Shown: positions 8,429 through 16,302 of the stretch, in pieces
Layout of the letters: the number at the start of each line of letters is the position of its first letter
How positions within the stretch are numbered: the stretch's first letter is position 1
Assembly: GCA_016709865.1 (NCBI GenBank)
Contig: JADJLX010000005.1
Location: 1,178,001 to 1,242,000 of the forward strand
From: Bacteroidales bacterium
Lineage (GTDB): Bacteria; Bacteroidota; Bacteroidia; Bacteroidales; VadinHA17
Direction: 5' to 3'
Length of the DNA: 64,000 nucleotides
Translations under genes and position numbers: made by a program
The notes under the pieces: generated by a model
What the model was told of the DNA's origin: nothing
Databases searched by the model: none
The model's input: the letters and a program-made list of their open reading frames with translations, nothing else

Positions 8429-10162
8429 ATGCAATCAACCGATCAAATAAGGGAAAAAGCCGGAACCTGGCTAAGCGAAGAATTCAATCAGGAGACCCGT
8501 AATGAGGTTCGTAACATGCTTGATAACGATGAAAAGAGATTAATTGACGCCTTTTATCAGGATCTGGAATTCGGAACCGGTGGACTAAGAGGTATAATGG
8601 GTGCCGGAACCAACAGGATGAATATCTACACCCTGGGGATGGCTACACAGGGATTAGCCAATTATATTATTAAACAAAAAGGGAATTCAGGAATAAAAGT
8701 TGCCATAGCTCACGATTGCCGCAATAACAGCCGATACTTCGCTGAAACCACAGCAAATATCTTTTCAGCAAATGGTTTTGAGGTATTTCTTTTCAGTTCC
8801 CTACGACCTACACCAGAACTTTCCTATGCGATCAGGAAATACAAATGCCATAGCGGTGTTGTTATAACTGCATCACATAATCCTCCGGAATATAATGGTT
8901 ATAAAGCTTATTGGGACGATGGAGGACAGGTTGTGGCTCCACACGATGAGGGCATTATAGATGAAGTCAGAAAGATTACTTCTATTAGCCAGATTAAGTT
9001 CGACGGAAAGAAAGAGAAAATCAAAATACTCGGAAAAGAGACCGACGACCTATTCCTGGCTGAAGTGCAGAAGATGAGCCTCAATCCTGACATTATAAAG
9101 AAATTCAGTAATATCGGAATTGTCTATACCCCGATTCACGGAACCGGAATAACGCTTGTTCCCCAGGCACTGAAGAACTTTGGTTTTACTAATATTATCA
9201 GTGTACCTGAACAGGACATTGTTGATGGTAATTTTCCAACAGTAAAATCTCCCAATCCAGAAGAACCTGATGCTTTAAAACTTGCAATTAAAAAGGCAGT
9301 GGAAACAGGTGCTGAACTTGTAATGGCCACAGACCCTGATGCTGACAGACTTGGACTGGCAGTAAAAAATAAGAACGGAGAATTTATTCTCCTTAACGGG
9401 AACCAGACTTGTGTTCTTCTTGTCTGGTATATTCTGTCTCAATATAAAGAAAGAAACAAATACAAGGGTAACGAATACATTATCAAAACAATAGTAACCT
9501 CCAACCTTCTGGAAAAAATTGCTGAAGGTTATAAAGTAGAATTCTATAATGTGTTAACCGGATTTAAATTTTTCGCTGAACTCATACGGAAGAATGAAGG
9601 AAAAAAACTTTACATAGGAGGAGGGGAAGAAAGCTATGGCTTCCTTCCTGGCGAATATGTAAGGGATAAGGATGCCGTTGCTTCATGTGCCCTCGCTGCT
9701 GAAGCTGCAGCCTGGTCAAAGAGCAGGGGTTTGTCACTTTATGAACTGCTGATTGATATCTATGTTAAATATGGTTTATACAAGGAGAAACTAATTAACA
9801 TTGTCAGAAAAGGGAAAGAGGGTGCAGATGAGATTAAGGCAATGATGACAGGCTACAGGAATAATCCTCCTAAAGCGATCAATAACAGCAGAGTATTAAT
9901 GATCAACGATTATGAAATGCAGATCTCTCATGATTTCATTAAAGGGACAAAGTCACATATTGATCTTGTTAAATCTGATGTTCTTCAGTTCTTCCTCGAA
10001 GACGGATCCAAAATATCAGTAAGACCATCCGGCACTGAACCAAAAATCAAATTCTATTTTAGTGTAAATACTACACTTAAATCAGCAGATAAATTCGAAG
10101 AAACAGAAAAATTCCTCGATGAAAGAATTGATGGCATTATAAAAGATATGGGATTAATTTAA
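8429..10162 (+). CDS. Phosphoglucomutase / phosphomannomutase family protein
   Basis: An alpha-D-phosphohexomutase interconverting hexose 1- and 6-phosphates. Next to rfbA it would supply glucose-1-phosphate (inference). All four family motifs are present: catalytic serine Ser149 in TASHNPPEYNGYK, metal loop DPDADR at 302-307, sugar-specificity loop GGGEESYGF, and phosphate loop RPSGTEPKIKF near the C-terminus. ATG at 8429 gives 577 residues with the usual N-terminus; an in-frame ATG at 8384 lies inside rfbD. The length fits the PGM2-like group found in Bacteroidota. The gene ends 6 bases before a REP palindrome. Confidence 0.93.
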   Translation: MQSTDQIREKAGTWLSEEFNQETRNEVRNMLDNDEKRLIDAFYQDLEFGTGGLRGIMGAGTNRMNIYTLGMATQGLANYIIKQKGNSGIKVAIAHDCRNNSRYFAETTANIFSANGFEVFLFSSLRPTPELSYAIRKYKCHSGVVITASHNPPEYNGYKAYWDDGGQVVAPHDEGIIDEVRKITSISQIKFDGKKEKIKILGKETDDLFLAEVQKMSLNPDIIKKFSNIGIVYTPIHGTGITLVPQALKNFGFTNIISVPEQDIVDGNFPTVKSPNPEEPDALKLAIKKAVETGAELVMATDPDADRLGLAVKNKNGEFILLNGNQTCVLLVWYILSQYKERNKYKGNEYIIKTIVTSNLLEKIAEGYKVEFYNVLTGFKFFAELIRKNEGKKLYIGGGEESYGFLPGEYVRDKDAVASCALAAEAAAWSKSRGLSLYELLIDIYVKYGLYKEKLINIVRKGKEGADEIKAMMTGYRNNPPKAINNSRVLMINDYEMQISHDFIKGTKSHIDLVKSDVLQFFLEDGSKISVRPSGTEPKIKFYFSVNTTLKSADKFEETEKFLDERIDGIIKDMGLI

Positions 10163-10168
10163 TGTATC

Positions 10169-10196
10169 GTAGGGACGCAAAATTTTGCGTCCCTAC
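10169..10196. repeat. REP palindrome (AAAATTTT core) forming the 3' end of the RAYT gene
   Basis: A perfect 28-base palindrome: arm GTAGGGACGC, core AAAATTTT, arm GCGTCCCTAC. It lies between the convergent phosphohexomutase and RAYT genes. The TAG stop codon of the RAYT (10193-10195, minus strand) is inside its arm. Confidence 0.9.
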
Positions 10197-10738
10197 AACA
10201 TATTTTTTCCCCAATTGGTTGGGTTTGTTATGATGTAATTCCTGATGCGTTCTAATTCTGAATTGTTTCTTATGATGTGATCGTGATACCTGGATTGCCA
10301 GTAAAATTTCATTTTATTTATTCTGGCAAATTTTGTTATTCCAATTTTAAAACCTCGAACTATTGATGCCAGATTTTGCGATTGTGGTCCAAATTTATTT
10401 TGTTGTTGTTGTTGTTGTAGGGAAGCAAAATTTTGCGTCCCTACTGAAACAACATTAATATTTTGTTTATTTATAAATAAAATCCCGTGAACATGATCTG
10501 GCATAACAATAAATTCATCCAATCTAACAAAAGGGAAATGCATTGGAATGTCTAACCAGCATTTGTGAACATATTGACCAATTTCAGAAAATTCTATTCT
10601 ATCCGGGTTCAAAATTTCACCAAAATAATGTTTTTTGTCTTTGGTGCAAATAGTAATAAAATATGCACCATCTGCAGAATAATCCCATGTGGATAAACGA
10701 GCCGATTCGTTACGGTATTTATTTTGATATTTTCCCAT
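10193..10738 (-). CDS. REP-associated tyrosine transposase (RAYT)
   Basis: A single-copy Y1/HUH transposase of the RAYT class, thought to mobilise REP palindromes through single-stranded cleavage by one tyrosine. ATG at 10738 gives 181 residues beginning MGKYQNKYRNESARL, a standard RAYT start. The metal-binding HUH is His82-Val-His84 in MPDHVHG, and the probable nucleophile is Tyr151 in WQSRYHDHIIRN. Between them, residues 99-107 (VGTQNFASL) are encoded by a REP copy at 10417-10444, followed by six glutamines from a CAA triplet repeat. The stop codon comes from the REP at 10169-10196. The protein appears intact otherwise, so activity is plausible. Confidence 0.92.
   Translation of the reverse strand: MGKYQNKYRNESARLSTWDYSADGAYFITICTKDKKHYFGEILNPDRIEFSEIGQYVHKCWLDIPMHFPFVRLDEFIVMPDHVHGILFINKQNINVVSVGTQNFASLQQQQQQNKFGPQSQNLASIVRGFKIGITKFARINKMKFYWQSRYHDHIIRNNSELERIRNYIITNPTNWGKNML
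10401..10418. repeat. TGT triplet microsatellite inside the RAYT gene
   Basis: Six TGT units on the plus strand, read as six CAA glutamine codons (residues 108-113) on the coding strand. Gain or loss of units would preserve the frame. Confidence 0.85.
10417..10444. repeat. REP palindrome inserted in frame inside the RAYT coding region
   Basis: Same 28-base palindrome as at 10169-10196, with one substitution (GGAAGC in place of GGACGC). It lies wholly within the RAYT reading frame, encodes VGTQNFASL, and does not interrupt translation. Confidence 0.9.
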
Positions 10739-10777
10739 TCGGATAGTACACTCCAAATAGTTAATTAGGGGTAATTT

Positions 10778-11194
10778 CTACTCGCCGATTATCTTAACCA
10801 ACACTCTTTTTTTACGTTTTCCATCAAATTCACCATAGAAAATCTGCTCCCATGGTCCAAAATCGAGATGCCCGTTTGTAACAGCAACAACAACTTCCCT
10901 TCCCATAAGAGTGCGTTTGATGTGTGCGTCAGCATTATCCTCAAATCCATTATGCTGATACTGCGAATATGGTTTTTCAGGTGCCAGCTTCTCAAGCCAA
11001 ACTTCAAAATCGTGGTGGAGGCCTGATTCATCATCATTTATGAATACACTGGCACTTATATGCATCGCATTGACAAGCACTAAGCCTTCCTTAATATCAC
11101 TCTCGGTGAGACATCTTTCAACCTGACCGGTAATATTTATAAAAGCTCTTCGTGTTGAGGTTTCGAACCACAACTCCTTTCTGAACGATTTCAT
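10778..11194 (-). CDS. YjbQ / UPF0047 family protein
   Basis: A 138-residue member of the YjbQ family, for which a weak thiamine-phosphate synthase activity has been reported in E. coli; the physiological role is unclear. Family features: N-terminal [16 protein letters not shown], central [18 protein letters not shown] with [13 protein letters not shown], and the C-terminal signature [20 protein letters not shown]. Length is normal. It is 15 bases upstream of nothing obvious on its own strand and 39 bases beyond the RAYT start, so it is probably its own unit with the small membrane protein at 11209-11421. Confidence 0.9.
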   Translation of the reverse strand: MKSFRKELWFETSTRRAFINITGQVERCLTESDIKEGLVLVNAMHISASVFINDDESGLHHDFEVWLEKLAPEKPYSQYQHNGFEDNADAHIKRTLMGREVVVAVTNGHLDFGPWEQIFYGEFDGKRKKRVLVKIIGE

Positions 11195-11208
11195 ATCTGA
11201 AGGTATAA

Positions 11209-11421
11209 TTAGTTATCCTGAAAATCTGCTTTCTTTCTTCTGATCATATTTATAAGGTTGTGAACTAATAGTGTCACGCACACCCCACTTATGAAACCGA
11301 TTATTAAGGTCAATATAATCAGCATTGTAGCCGGAACTGAATAAAAAAGCAGCACTGTTATTATCAGGCATATCAGTACAGCCAGAAACGACATAATGAT
11401 TATCAGATTTTTGTTTTTCAT
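11209..11421 (-). CDS. Small two-helix membrane protein (LapA/DUF1049-like)
   Basis: 70 residues with two hydrophobic segments (about 6-28 and 32-55) and a basic/polar C-terminal tail [10 protein letters not shown]. This arrangement is typical of the LapA/DUF1049 group of small inner-membrane proteins. It starts with ATG and lies 14 bases upstream of the YjbQ gene on the same strand. Function unknown; the assignment rests on topology rather than a diagnostic motif. Confidence 0.7.
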   Translation of the reverse strand: MKNKNLIIIMSFLAVLICLIITVLLFYSVPATMLIILTLIIGFISGVCVTLLVHNLINMIRRKKADFQDN

Positions 11422-11477
11422 CTTTTAATGGTTATCAGGTAAAATTACGACAGGCGAAGAATAATGCCAAAATTATT

Positions 11478-12893
11478 TCACTTAAACCATTCATCTGAGA
11501 AATTAACCAGATATACCTTATCGGTGGAACGTGTAAGGGCAGTATAAAACCAACGGAGATAATCAATTGTAATCTCATTCCTGTTAAACATACCCTGATC
11601 AATGAAAACCCTTTCCCATTGCCCTCCCTGTGCTTTATGGCAGGTTACAGCATATGCAAACTTGATCTGAAGAGCATTGAAATAAGGATCTTTCTTTACT
11701 GCATCATATTGCTTGCTTCTTGACTTAATATGCAAATAATCAGAAAGAACATTTTGAAAGAGTTCCTTGTTTTTTTCCGAAGGGAGGGCAGGTGTATCAA
11801 GATGCAGAACATCCAGCATCACTTTCGATTCAATCTCGAGATCATAGTCTGAAAATTTCAGAACCATATCAGCAAAATGAAAACCATATCTCTCCTCATA
11901 CTTCCTTATCTTCCTCACTTCAGCAATATCACCGTTGGCAATAAATCCCGCTCCCTCCTCATCTTCTTCAAGAAGAAAATAATTATTCTTTACCACCATA
12001 ACCATATCACCAGAGCTTATCTCCTCTTCCCTGAAAAAAATGCGGTTGCGAATACCCTGATTATAACGGTTTGCCTGCTTATTAGAGTTAACAACTATTA
12101 TTGTCTCTTCCAGACCGCATGTGCCATAGGCTGTTGAGATCTCATCTATAAGTTCTTCACCTGATATTCTGATTGTGTCCTTGTAATTAATACAATCGAG
12201 AGTTGGATGTACCAGATCACTTTCTGCAACCTGAAGCCGCACCCTTGTGGCATTCATCAGTACACCGGATGTCTCACTCTGTCTTACAACCTGCTTAAGT
12301 TCACATGACAACAGGCCAAAACCATAGCTGCCAAGAGCAGACTGATCGAGTGCCGGACTTACTACAGAACCTACCGGTGGAAGCTGTGCTGTATCTCCAA
12401 CAAGGATAAGTTTACAGTCTGTGCCGGAATAAACATATTCAATAAGATCATCGAGTACTCTGCCACTGCCGAATAAAGATGAATCTCCTGAACTGTTCGA
12501 GACCATCGATGCTTCATCAACAATAAAGAAAGTGTCCTTATGAAGGTTCCTGTCAAGAGAAAAAGTACCTAACCCATCTTTCGATGATTTCTGTCTGTAG
12601 ATCTTTTTGTGGATTGTGAAAGCCTGTTTTCCGGAGTATGATGAGAGGACCTTTGCAGCCCTGCCTGTCGGGGCCAGTAATACCGACCGCATTCTTAATA
12701 TATCCAGAGTTTTAACTACTGAACTTATAACACTTGTTTTGCCGGTTCCGGCATAACCAGTCATAAGAAAAATAACATCATTGTTATTATCACAAATATA
12801 TCCGGCAATTTTTTTTAATGCTGCAGACTGGTCATCTGTAGGAATATTGCCCAGATTTTTACAAAGGCTGGTATATATTATCGTATCACGCAT
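11478..12893 (-). CDS. ATP-dependent DNA helicase, RecD2-like superfamily 1
   Basis: A stand-alone SF1B helicase resembling RecD/Dda. Walker A is GYAGTGKT (residues 46-53); Walker B is VDEASMVS; motif III-like LVGDTAQLPPVGS; and C-terminal motifs VTCHKAQGGQW and FYTALTRSTDKVYLV match the UvrD_C_2 domain. ATG at 12893 gives 471 residues; an upstream GTG at 12923 lies in a simple intergenic repeat and is less likely. No RecB or RecC is near, so it is not part of a RecBCD complex here. It is probably involved in DNA repair or replication restart (inference from family). Confidence 0.92.
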   Translation of the reverse strand: MRDTIIYTSLCKNLGNIPTDDQSAALKKIAGYICDNNNDVIFLMTGYAGTGKTSVISSVVKTLDILRMRSVLLAPTGRAAKVLSSYSGKQAFTIHKKIYRQKSSKDGLGTFSLDRNLHKDTFFIVDEASMVSNSSGDSSLFGSGRVLDDLIEYVYSGTDCKLILVGDTAQLPPVGSVVSPALDQSALGSYGFGLLSCELKQVVRQSETSGVLMNATRVRLQVAESDLVHPTLDCINYKDTIRISGEELIDEISTAYGTCGLEETIIVVNSNKQANRYNQGIRNRIFFREEEISSGDMVMVVKNNYFLLEEDEEGAGFIANGDIAEVRKIRKYEERYGFHFADMVLKFSDYDLEIESKVMLDVLHLDTPALPSEKNKELFQNVLSDYLHIKSRSKQYDAVKKDPYFNALQIKFAYAVTCHKAQGGQWERVFIDQGMFNRNEITIDYLRWFYTALTRSTDKVYLVNFSDEWFK

Positions 12894-13011
12894 CTTTTCA
12901 GTCACAAACCAAACAGAGTTCACGCAAAGTACGCAAAGGTTTAAAATATACCAATAAGATTCTTCGTGATGTTTCTGAAACTTTGCGACCTTTACAGTTA
13001 CCTTTTTTAAT

Positions 13012-13019
13012 TATATTTG
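13012..13019 (+). promoter_or_regulatory. Promoter -7 box for the DUF3822-rsmD pair
   Basis: TATATTTG fits TAnnTTTG and lies 17 bases upstream of the ATG at 13037. This position excludes an in-frame start at 12983 upstream of the box. Confidence 0.6.
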
Positions 13020-13036
13020 TATTAAGAATCTGGTTT

Positions 13037-13879
13037 ATGCCCTTCCTCGAACTCTTTGATGAGACACTTGATATAAACTCGACTGAAAACTACGAGCTTG
13101 CTCTTCAGATTAGTCCTGATGACTTGTCTTTCTGCCTGCTCGATACTATCAGAAATAAGTTTGTTCTTATCAGGTCTCATAAACCTGAGGATAATAAGTA
13201 CTTTAATGCGGATGCATTAAAGGATCTTATAAATAATGATGATTTTCTCACAAAAAAATTTAAAAAAGTAAGCATTGTACTTCCTTCAGCAAAATTCACA
13301 ATTGTCCCGGCACCACTTTTTGATCCCGGTAAAAAGGAGGAGTATTTCACTTTTAATCATCAGAAAGGCGGGGACGATTTAATTTTTGTCAACAAACTCA
13401 CTGATCCTGATGCGTTTATTGTTTTTGCTGTAAACAGACAGTTGTACGAAATGGTAAATACATATTACAGGGGTATTAATCCGGTTCATCATCTCAAGCC
13501 GCTCTTCAATCAGGTTTCCCACATAAGAAAAAATGAACATGATAATTATATACATGTACATATTGAACGTGATTATTTCAATCTGATAATATATAACAAT
13601 CATACTTTAAAATATTGCAACACATATAATTACAGAAATATCTCCGACATTCTTTATTATGTGCTTAATGTTTTCAAAAAACTGGATATCAGGCAGGAGG
13701 AAACAATTTTCTTTAGCGGAAATACAGAGAAATATGACGATATTTCTTCAAATTTTTCGATGTATATAAGAAATATAAAATTTGCCGAACCTGTTGGCAA
13801 TTTTACTTTCAGTTATGTATTTAACGATACTGATCTCCATAAGTTTCTTAATCTGTTTACAATAGTCAATTGCGAATAA
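13037..13879 (+). CDS. DUF3822 family protein
   Basis: A 280-residue cytosolic protein of the Bacteroidota-restricted DUF3822 family, whose members look like an actin-fold/ASKHA-type domain. N-terminal LFDETLDINSTENYELALQI and DDLSFCLLD are family-typical. No catalytic residues can be named. The 3' end overlaps rsmD by 10 bases, implying translational coupling; the adjacency is a hint of a link with 16S rRNA modification, or simply conserved order. Start chosen at ATG 13037 because a promoter box lies just upstream. Confidence 0.85.
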   Translation: MPFLELFDETLDINSTENYELALQISPDDLSFCLLDTIRNKFVLIRSHKPEDNKYFNADALKDLINNDDFLTKKFKKVSIVLPSAKFTIVPAPLFDPGKKEEYFTFNHQKGGDDLIFVNKLTDPDAFIVFAVNRQLYEMVNTYYRGINPVHHLKPLFNQVSHIRKNEHDNYIHVHIERDYFNLIIYNNHTLKYCNTYNYRNISDILYYVLNVFKKLDIRQEETIFFSGNTEKYDDISSNFSMYIRNIKFAEPVGNFTFSYVFNDTDLHKFLNLFTIVNCE

Positions 13880-14415
13880 TAGGCGGAACACACAGAGGCA
13901 GGAGGATTGAACCTCCTTCAAATTTCAAAGCGAGGCCTACAACTGACTTTGCTCGGGAGGGACTTTTTAATATCCTTAACAACCGTATTGACTTTGAATC
14001 ATCATATGTACTTGATCTTTTTTCGGGTACGGGAAGTATAAGCTATGAATTTGCATCGAGAGGGGCTGCCCAGGTACACCTGATCGATAAAGATCCGAAA
14101 CATATTGCCGGAATAAAACGTATAATAAAAGATATCGGCTTTGAAAACATAAGGACAATACATATAGATGTTAAGGCATATCTTAAAACCTGCTCAATAA
14201 AATATGACGTCGTCTTTGCGGATCCGCCTTATGATCTGTCGTGGTTAAAGGAACTCCCTGATCTTGTTACCAAATCGGGTGTTATAAAAGAAGATGGCTT
14301 TTTTATTCTGGAGCATCCGAGAGCTCTGAGTTTCAGTAACCATGAATTTTTTTTTGAGCACAGGAATTACGGAGGAGTTAATTTTAGTTTTTTCAAACCA
14401 TTAAAGTCCTCATAA
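13870..14415 (+). CDS. rsmD: 16S rRNA (guanine(966)-N(2))-methyltransferase
   Basis: Methylates N2 of G966 in 16S rRNA during small-subunit assembly. The N-terminal MRIIGGTHRGRRIEPP and ARPTTDFAREGLFNIL are diagnostic. The SAM loop DLFSGTGS is at 49-56 and the catalytic DPPY at 118-121. Length 181 is normal. The start is TTG at 13870, overlapping the last 10 bases of the DUF3822 gene; there is no suitable ATG. Confidence 0.95.
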   Translation: MRIIGGTHRGRRIEPPSNFKARPTTDFAREGLFNILNNRIDFESSYVLDLFSGTGSISYEFASRGAAQVHLIDKDPKHIAGIKRIIKDIGFENIRTIHIDVKAYLKTCSIKYDVVFADPPYDLSWLKELPDLVTKSGVIKEDGFFILEHPRALSFSNHEFFFEHRNYGGVNFSFFKPLKSS

Positions 14416-14531
14416 TCTTTTCATTACAATAACTTACAACAATACTAATACAGAATAAAAACTTTAAATATTTTCATAAAATATTTTGTGGAGTTAAAAA
14501 TTAGCTTAATTTTGCAACTCGTTTTACAATT

Positions 14532-14605
14532 GGTGCGGTAGTTCAGTTGGTTAGAATAACGGCCTGTCACGCCGTGGGTCGCGGGTTCGAGTCCCGTCCG
14601 CACCG
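14532..14605 (+). tRNA. tRNA-Asp (anticodon GTC)
   Basis: A full cloverleaf of 74 bases. The acceptor stem GGTGCGG (14532-14538) pairs with CCGCACC (14598-14604), with discriminator G. The anticodon stem ACGGC/GCCGT holds loop CTGTCAC with GTC at 14566-14568. The T arm CGGGTTCGAGTCCCG is canonical. CCA is not encoded. Confidence 0.98.
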
Positions 14606-14617
14606 CAAACGAAAACA

Positions 14618-14647
14618 AAAAGCCTCGCATTTGCGGGGCTTTAGTAT
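14618..14647 (+). terminator. Intrinsic terminator after tRNA-Asp
   Basis: The arms AGCCTCGCA and TGCGGGGCT (one G-U pair) form a 9-pair stem with T-rich sequence on the 3' side. Spacing of 13 bases from the tRNA fits a terminator for the tRNA transcript. In the other direction it lies just beyond the end of the lipoprotein gene and may serve both. Confidence 0.75.
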
Positions 14648-14669
14648 TTTATATAAGCAGCCTCAACAG

Positions 14670-15779
14670 CTATCTCGTAAACTGCCATCCTGTACTATAA
14701 ACTGTCCCCAGTGCATTTACTGCCTTAATCCTGTAGTAGTAGGTTGTACCGGGTATCAGTCCTGTAATCCTTGCATCAACATTCGTAACAAGATATCCTA
14801 ATAGAGGGCTTTGAGTTGCCGGGATTGAATTTTCATAATTTGTGGTTGTCCCGTACTCGAAGGTAACAACAGTACTTAATGAGTTTGGATTAACCTTGCC
14901 GTTTAATGTTGCCCCTGAACTATTTATATTCGTAACCCACTGATTCCATGCTACAGGTAAAGCTGGTTTCAACGCCATATACGCAAGGAGATATTTTTCA
15001 AATTCCGGAATGGCTGCTTCAACACCCAGTTCCTGGTAGCGATTCACAAGGTTTTTTCGAATATTTAGAGGGTTAATCTCCAGCATCTGGTTTCTCAGAT
15101 TTGTTTTAATATTCTCGTCATTTAAAACACCATCTTCCCTGATATCATTTGAAATATTTGTAAGCAATGCTGAAAGATCAGGGGGATATCTTTTTCCCTG
15201 CAGAATCATAGATATTGCAATTAAGACCGCATTATTCTGACTAGACTGAGATATATTAAGATTTTCAGAAGGATCAGAACCTTCTTCTTTTAAGCCAAAC
15301 ATTGCCATTATCTCAGCCTGTGCAGAATCTTTAGCCTCGGAAAACTTCTTACCCTGACTTACCAGATATTTTACCCGTTCCTTCTCAAGATGTGTAAGGA
15401 TATTAATATTTACAGTCGTTTTATCTCTGATATCTGAAATTGCACTAAGATCAAGGGATGCAACAGGAATACCTCCTGCCACCTCATCATAATAGGTCCC
15501 GTTTGCAAAGAACTCAACATATTCCGAGGATAGATTTACATTATTGATCTCAAAAAAACCTGAGTTGTCACTTACCTGTGTCCTGAATACCTTTCCTGTC
15601 TGCTCCATGAAAGAATTCAGTTCATACATTTCAACAGAAGTACCCACCAAATAAGGACCTTTCTGAACATTACCGGAAATTTTTTCTTTCTTAATAACAG
15701 TATCCCTATTACATGAATTTAAAAACAAGAGTGATATAAGCATCAGTAGGATAATTCCATACAAATTTTTGATTTTCAT
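14670..15779 (-). CDS. Lipoprotein with a C-terminal fibronectin type III-like domain
   Basis: 369 residues. A type II signal peptide is followed by the lipobox LNSC with Cys23, so the protein should be lipid-anchored at the envelope. Residues about 35-125 look like a carboxypeptidase-regulatory-like beta domain (SGNVQKGPYLVGTSVEMYE). The middle is helical. The C-terminus from about 280 resembles a fibronectin type III or BACON-like fold (ATLNGKVNPN, FEYGTTTNY, ITGLIPGTTYYYRIKAVN). I do not recognise a catalytic site. Similar lipoproteins in this phylum are surface adhesins or carbohydrate-binding proteins, but that is only a guess. Confidence 0.8.
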   Translation of the reverse strand: MKIKNLYGIILLMLISLLFLNSCNRDTVIKKEKISGNVQKGPYLVGTSVEMYELNSFMEQTGKVFRTQVSDNSGFFEINNVNLSSEYVEFFANGTYYDEVAGGIPVASLDLSAISDIRDKTTVNINILTHLEKERVKYLVSQGKKFSEAKDSAQAEIMAMFGLKEEGSDPSENLNISQSSQNNAVLIAISMILQGKRYPPDLSALLTNISNDIREDGVLNDENIKTNLRNQMLEINPLNIRKNLVNRYQELGVEAAIPEFEKYLLAYMALKPALPVAWNQWVTNINSSGATLNGKVNPNSLSTVVTFEYGTTTNYENSIPATQSPLLGYLVTNVDARITGLIPGTTYYYRIKAVNALGTVYSTGWQFTR

Positions 15780-15872
15780 AACTCAATCTTGAATTAAACA
15801 ATAACCAATACCGTAAAGTTATAAAATTACCTGTCAACGGGATACAGGAAAACTTAAAGTTCCCAAAATAAA

Positions 15873-15898
15873 AAATGCCGCCGGGGCAGCATTTTTTA
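15873..15898 (-). terminator. Intrinsic terminator after the zinc-ribbon gene
   Basis: On the minus strand a 10-pair stem AAATGCTGCC / GGCGGCATTT with a very short loop is followed by a T-run. It lies 9 bases after the zinc-ribbon stop codon. Confidence 0.8.
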
Positions 15899-15907
15899 TT
15901 CAGTGGG

Positions 15908-16141
15908 CTATTTACACTCTGGACAGGTAAGCGACTCTTTTACTGTGGTTCCTGCATCAAATACTTTTCCGCATTTATCACATTTGATCTGATTCTTCGC
16001 ATCAGCAATCATCCTGGTGATGATAGCCGAATTAAACTCCTGAGCCTGTAAATCTCTTTTAAGTGCATAAGTGTCTCTGCGCTTGTTGGCAGCAACAAAA
16101 TCTTCCTCTTTAAGAACCGGAATAATTATTTCATCTTTCAT
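15908..16141 (-). CDS. Small zinc-ribbon protein
   Basis: 77 residues. The C-terminal zinc ribbon has Cys54-x2-Cys57 and Cys73-x2-Cys76 (CDKC and CPEC). The N-terminal half is charged and helical. Start at ATG 16141, giving MKDEIIIPVLKEEDF; a TTG five codons upstream is inside the promoter box. The family is unnamed to me; such short zinc-ribbon proteins often bind nucleic acid or a partner enzyme. The promoter box lies only 4 bases before the ATG, so the transcript may be leaderless. Confidence 0.8.
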   Translation of the reverse strand: MKDEIIIPVLKEEDFVAANKRRDTYALKRDLQAQEFNSAIITRMIADAKNQIKCDKCGKVFDAGTTVKESLTCPECK

Positions 16142-16145
16142 CCGG

Positions 16146-16153
16146 CAAAGATA
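16146..16153 (-). promoter_or_regulatory. Promoter -7 box for the zinc-ribbon gene
   Basis: TATCTTTG on the minus strand fits TAnnTTTG and ends 4 bases before the ATG at 16141. Transcription should begin at or next to the start codon. Confidence 0.5.
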
Positions 16154-16302
16154 CAATAAAAACCGGCATTTTTCTAAATTACTTAATTACTTGTATATCA
16201 ACATATTATATTATCCGGATATTAACTCTGAAGTTTATGGCCGCATTTGAAACACTAAACCATAATCATCTACCGTCCAGAATACATATTTCATTTCCAC
16301 TT

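Noticed and set aside
4661..10162. Riboswitch or Shine-Dalgarno control in the nucleotide-sugar cluster
   Set aside because: No known riboswitch fold or consistent GGAGG was seen.
12983..13036. Upstream in-frame start for the DUF3822 gene
   Set aside because: A TATATTTG promoter box lies between it and the conserved start of the protein.
14547..14801. Plus-strand frame over tRNA-Asp and its terminator
   Set aside because: It overlaps the tRNA and the antisense of a lipoprotein gene.
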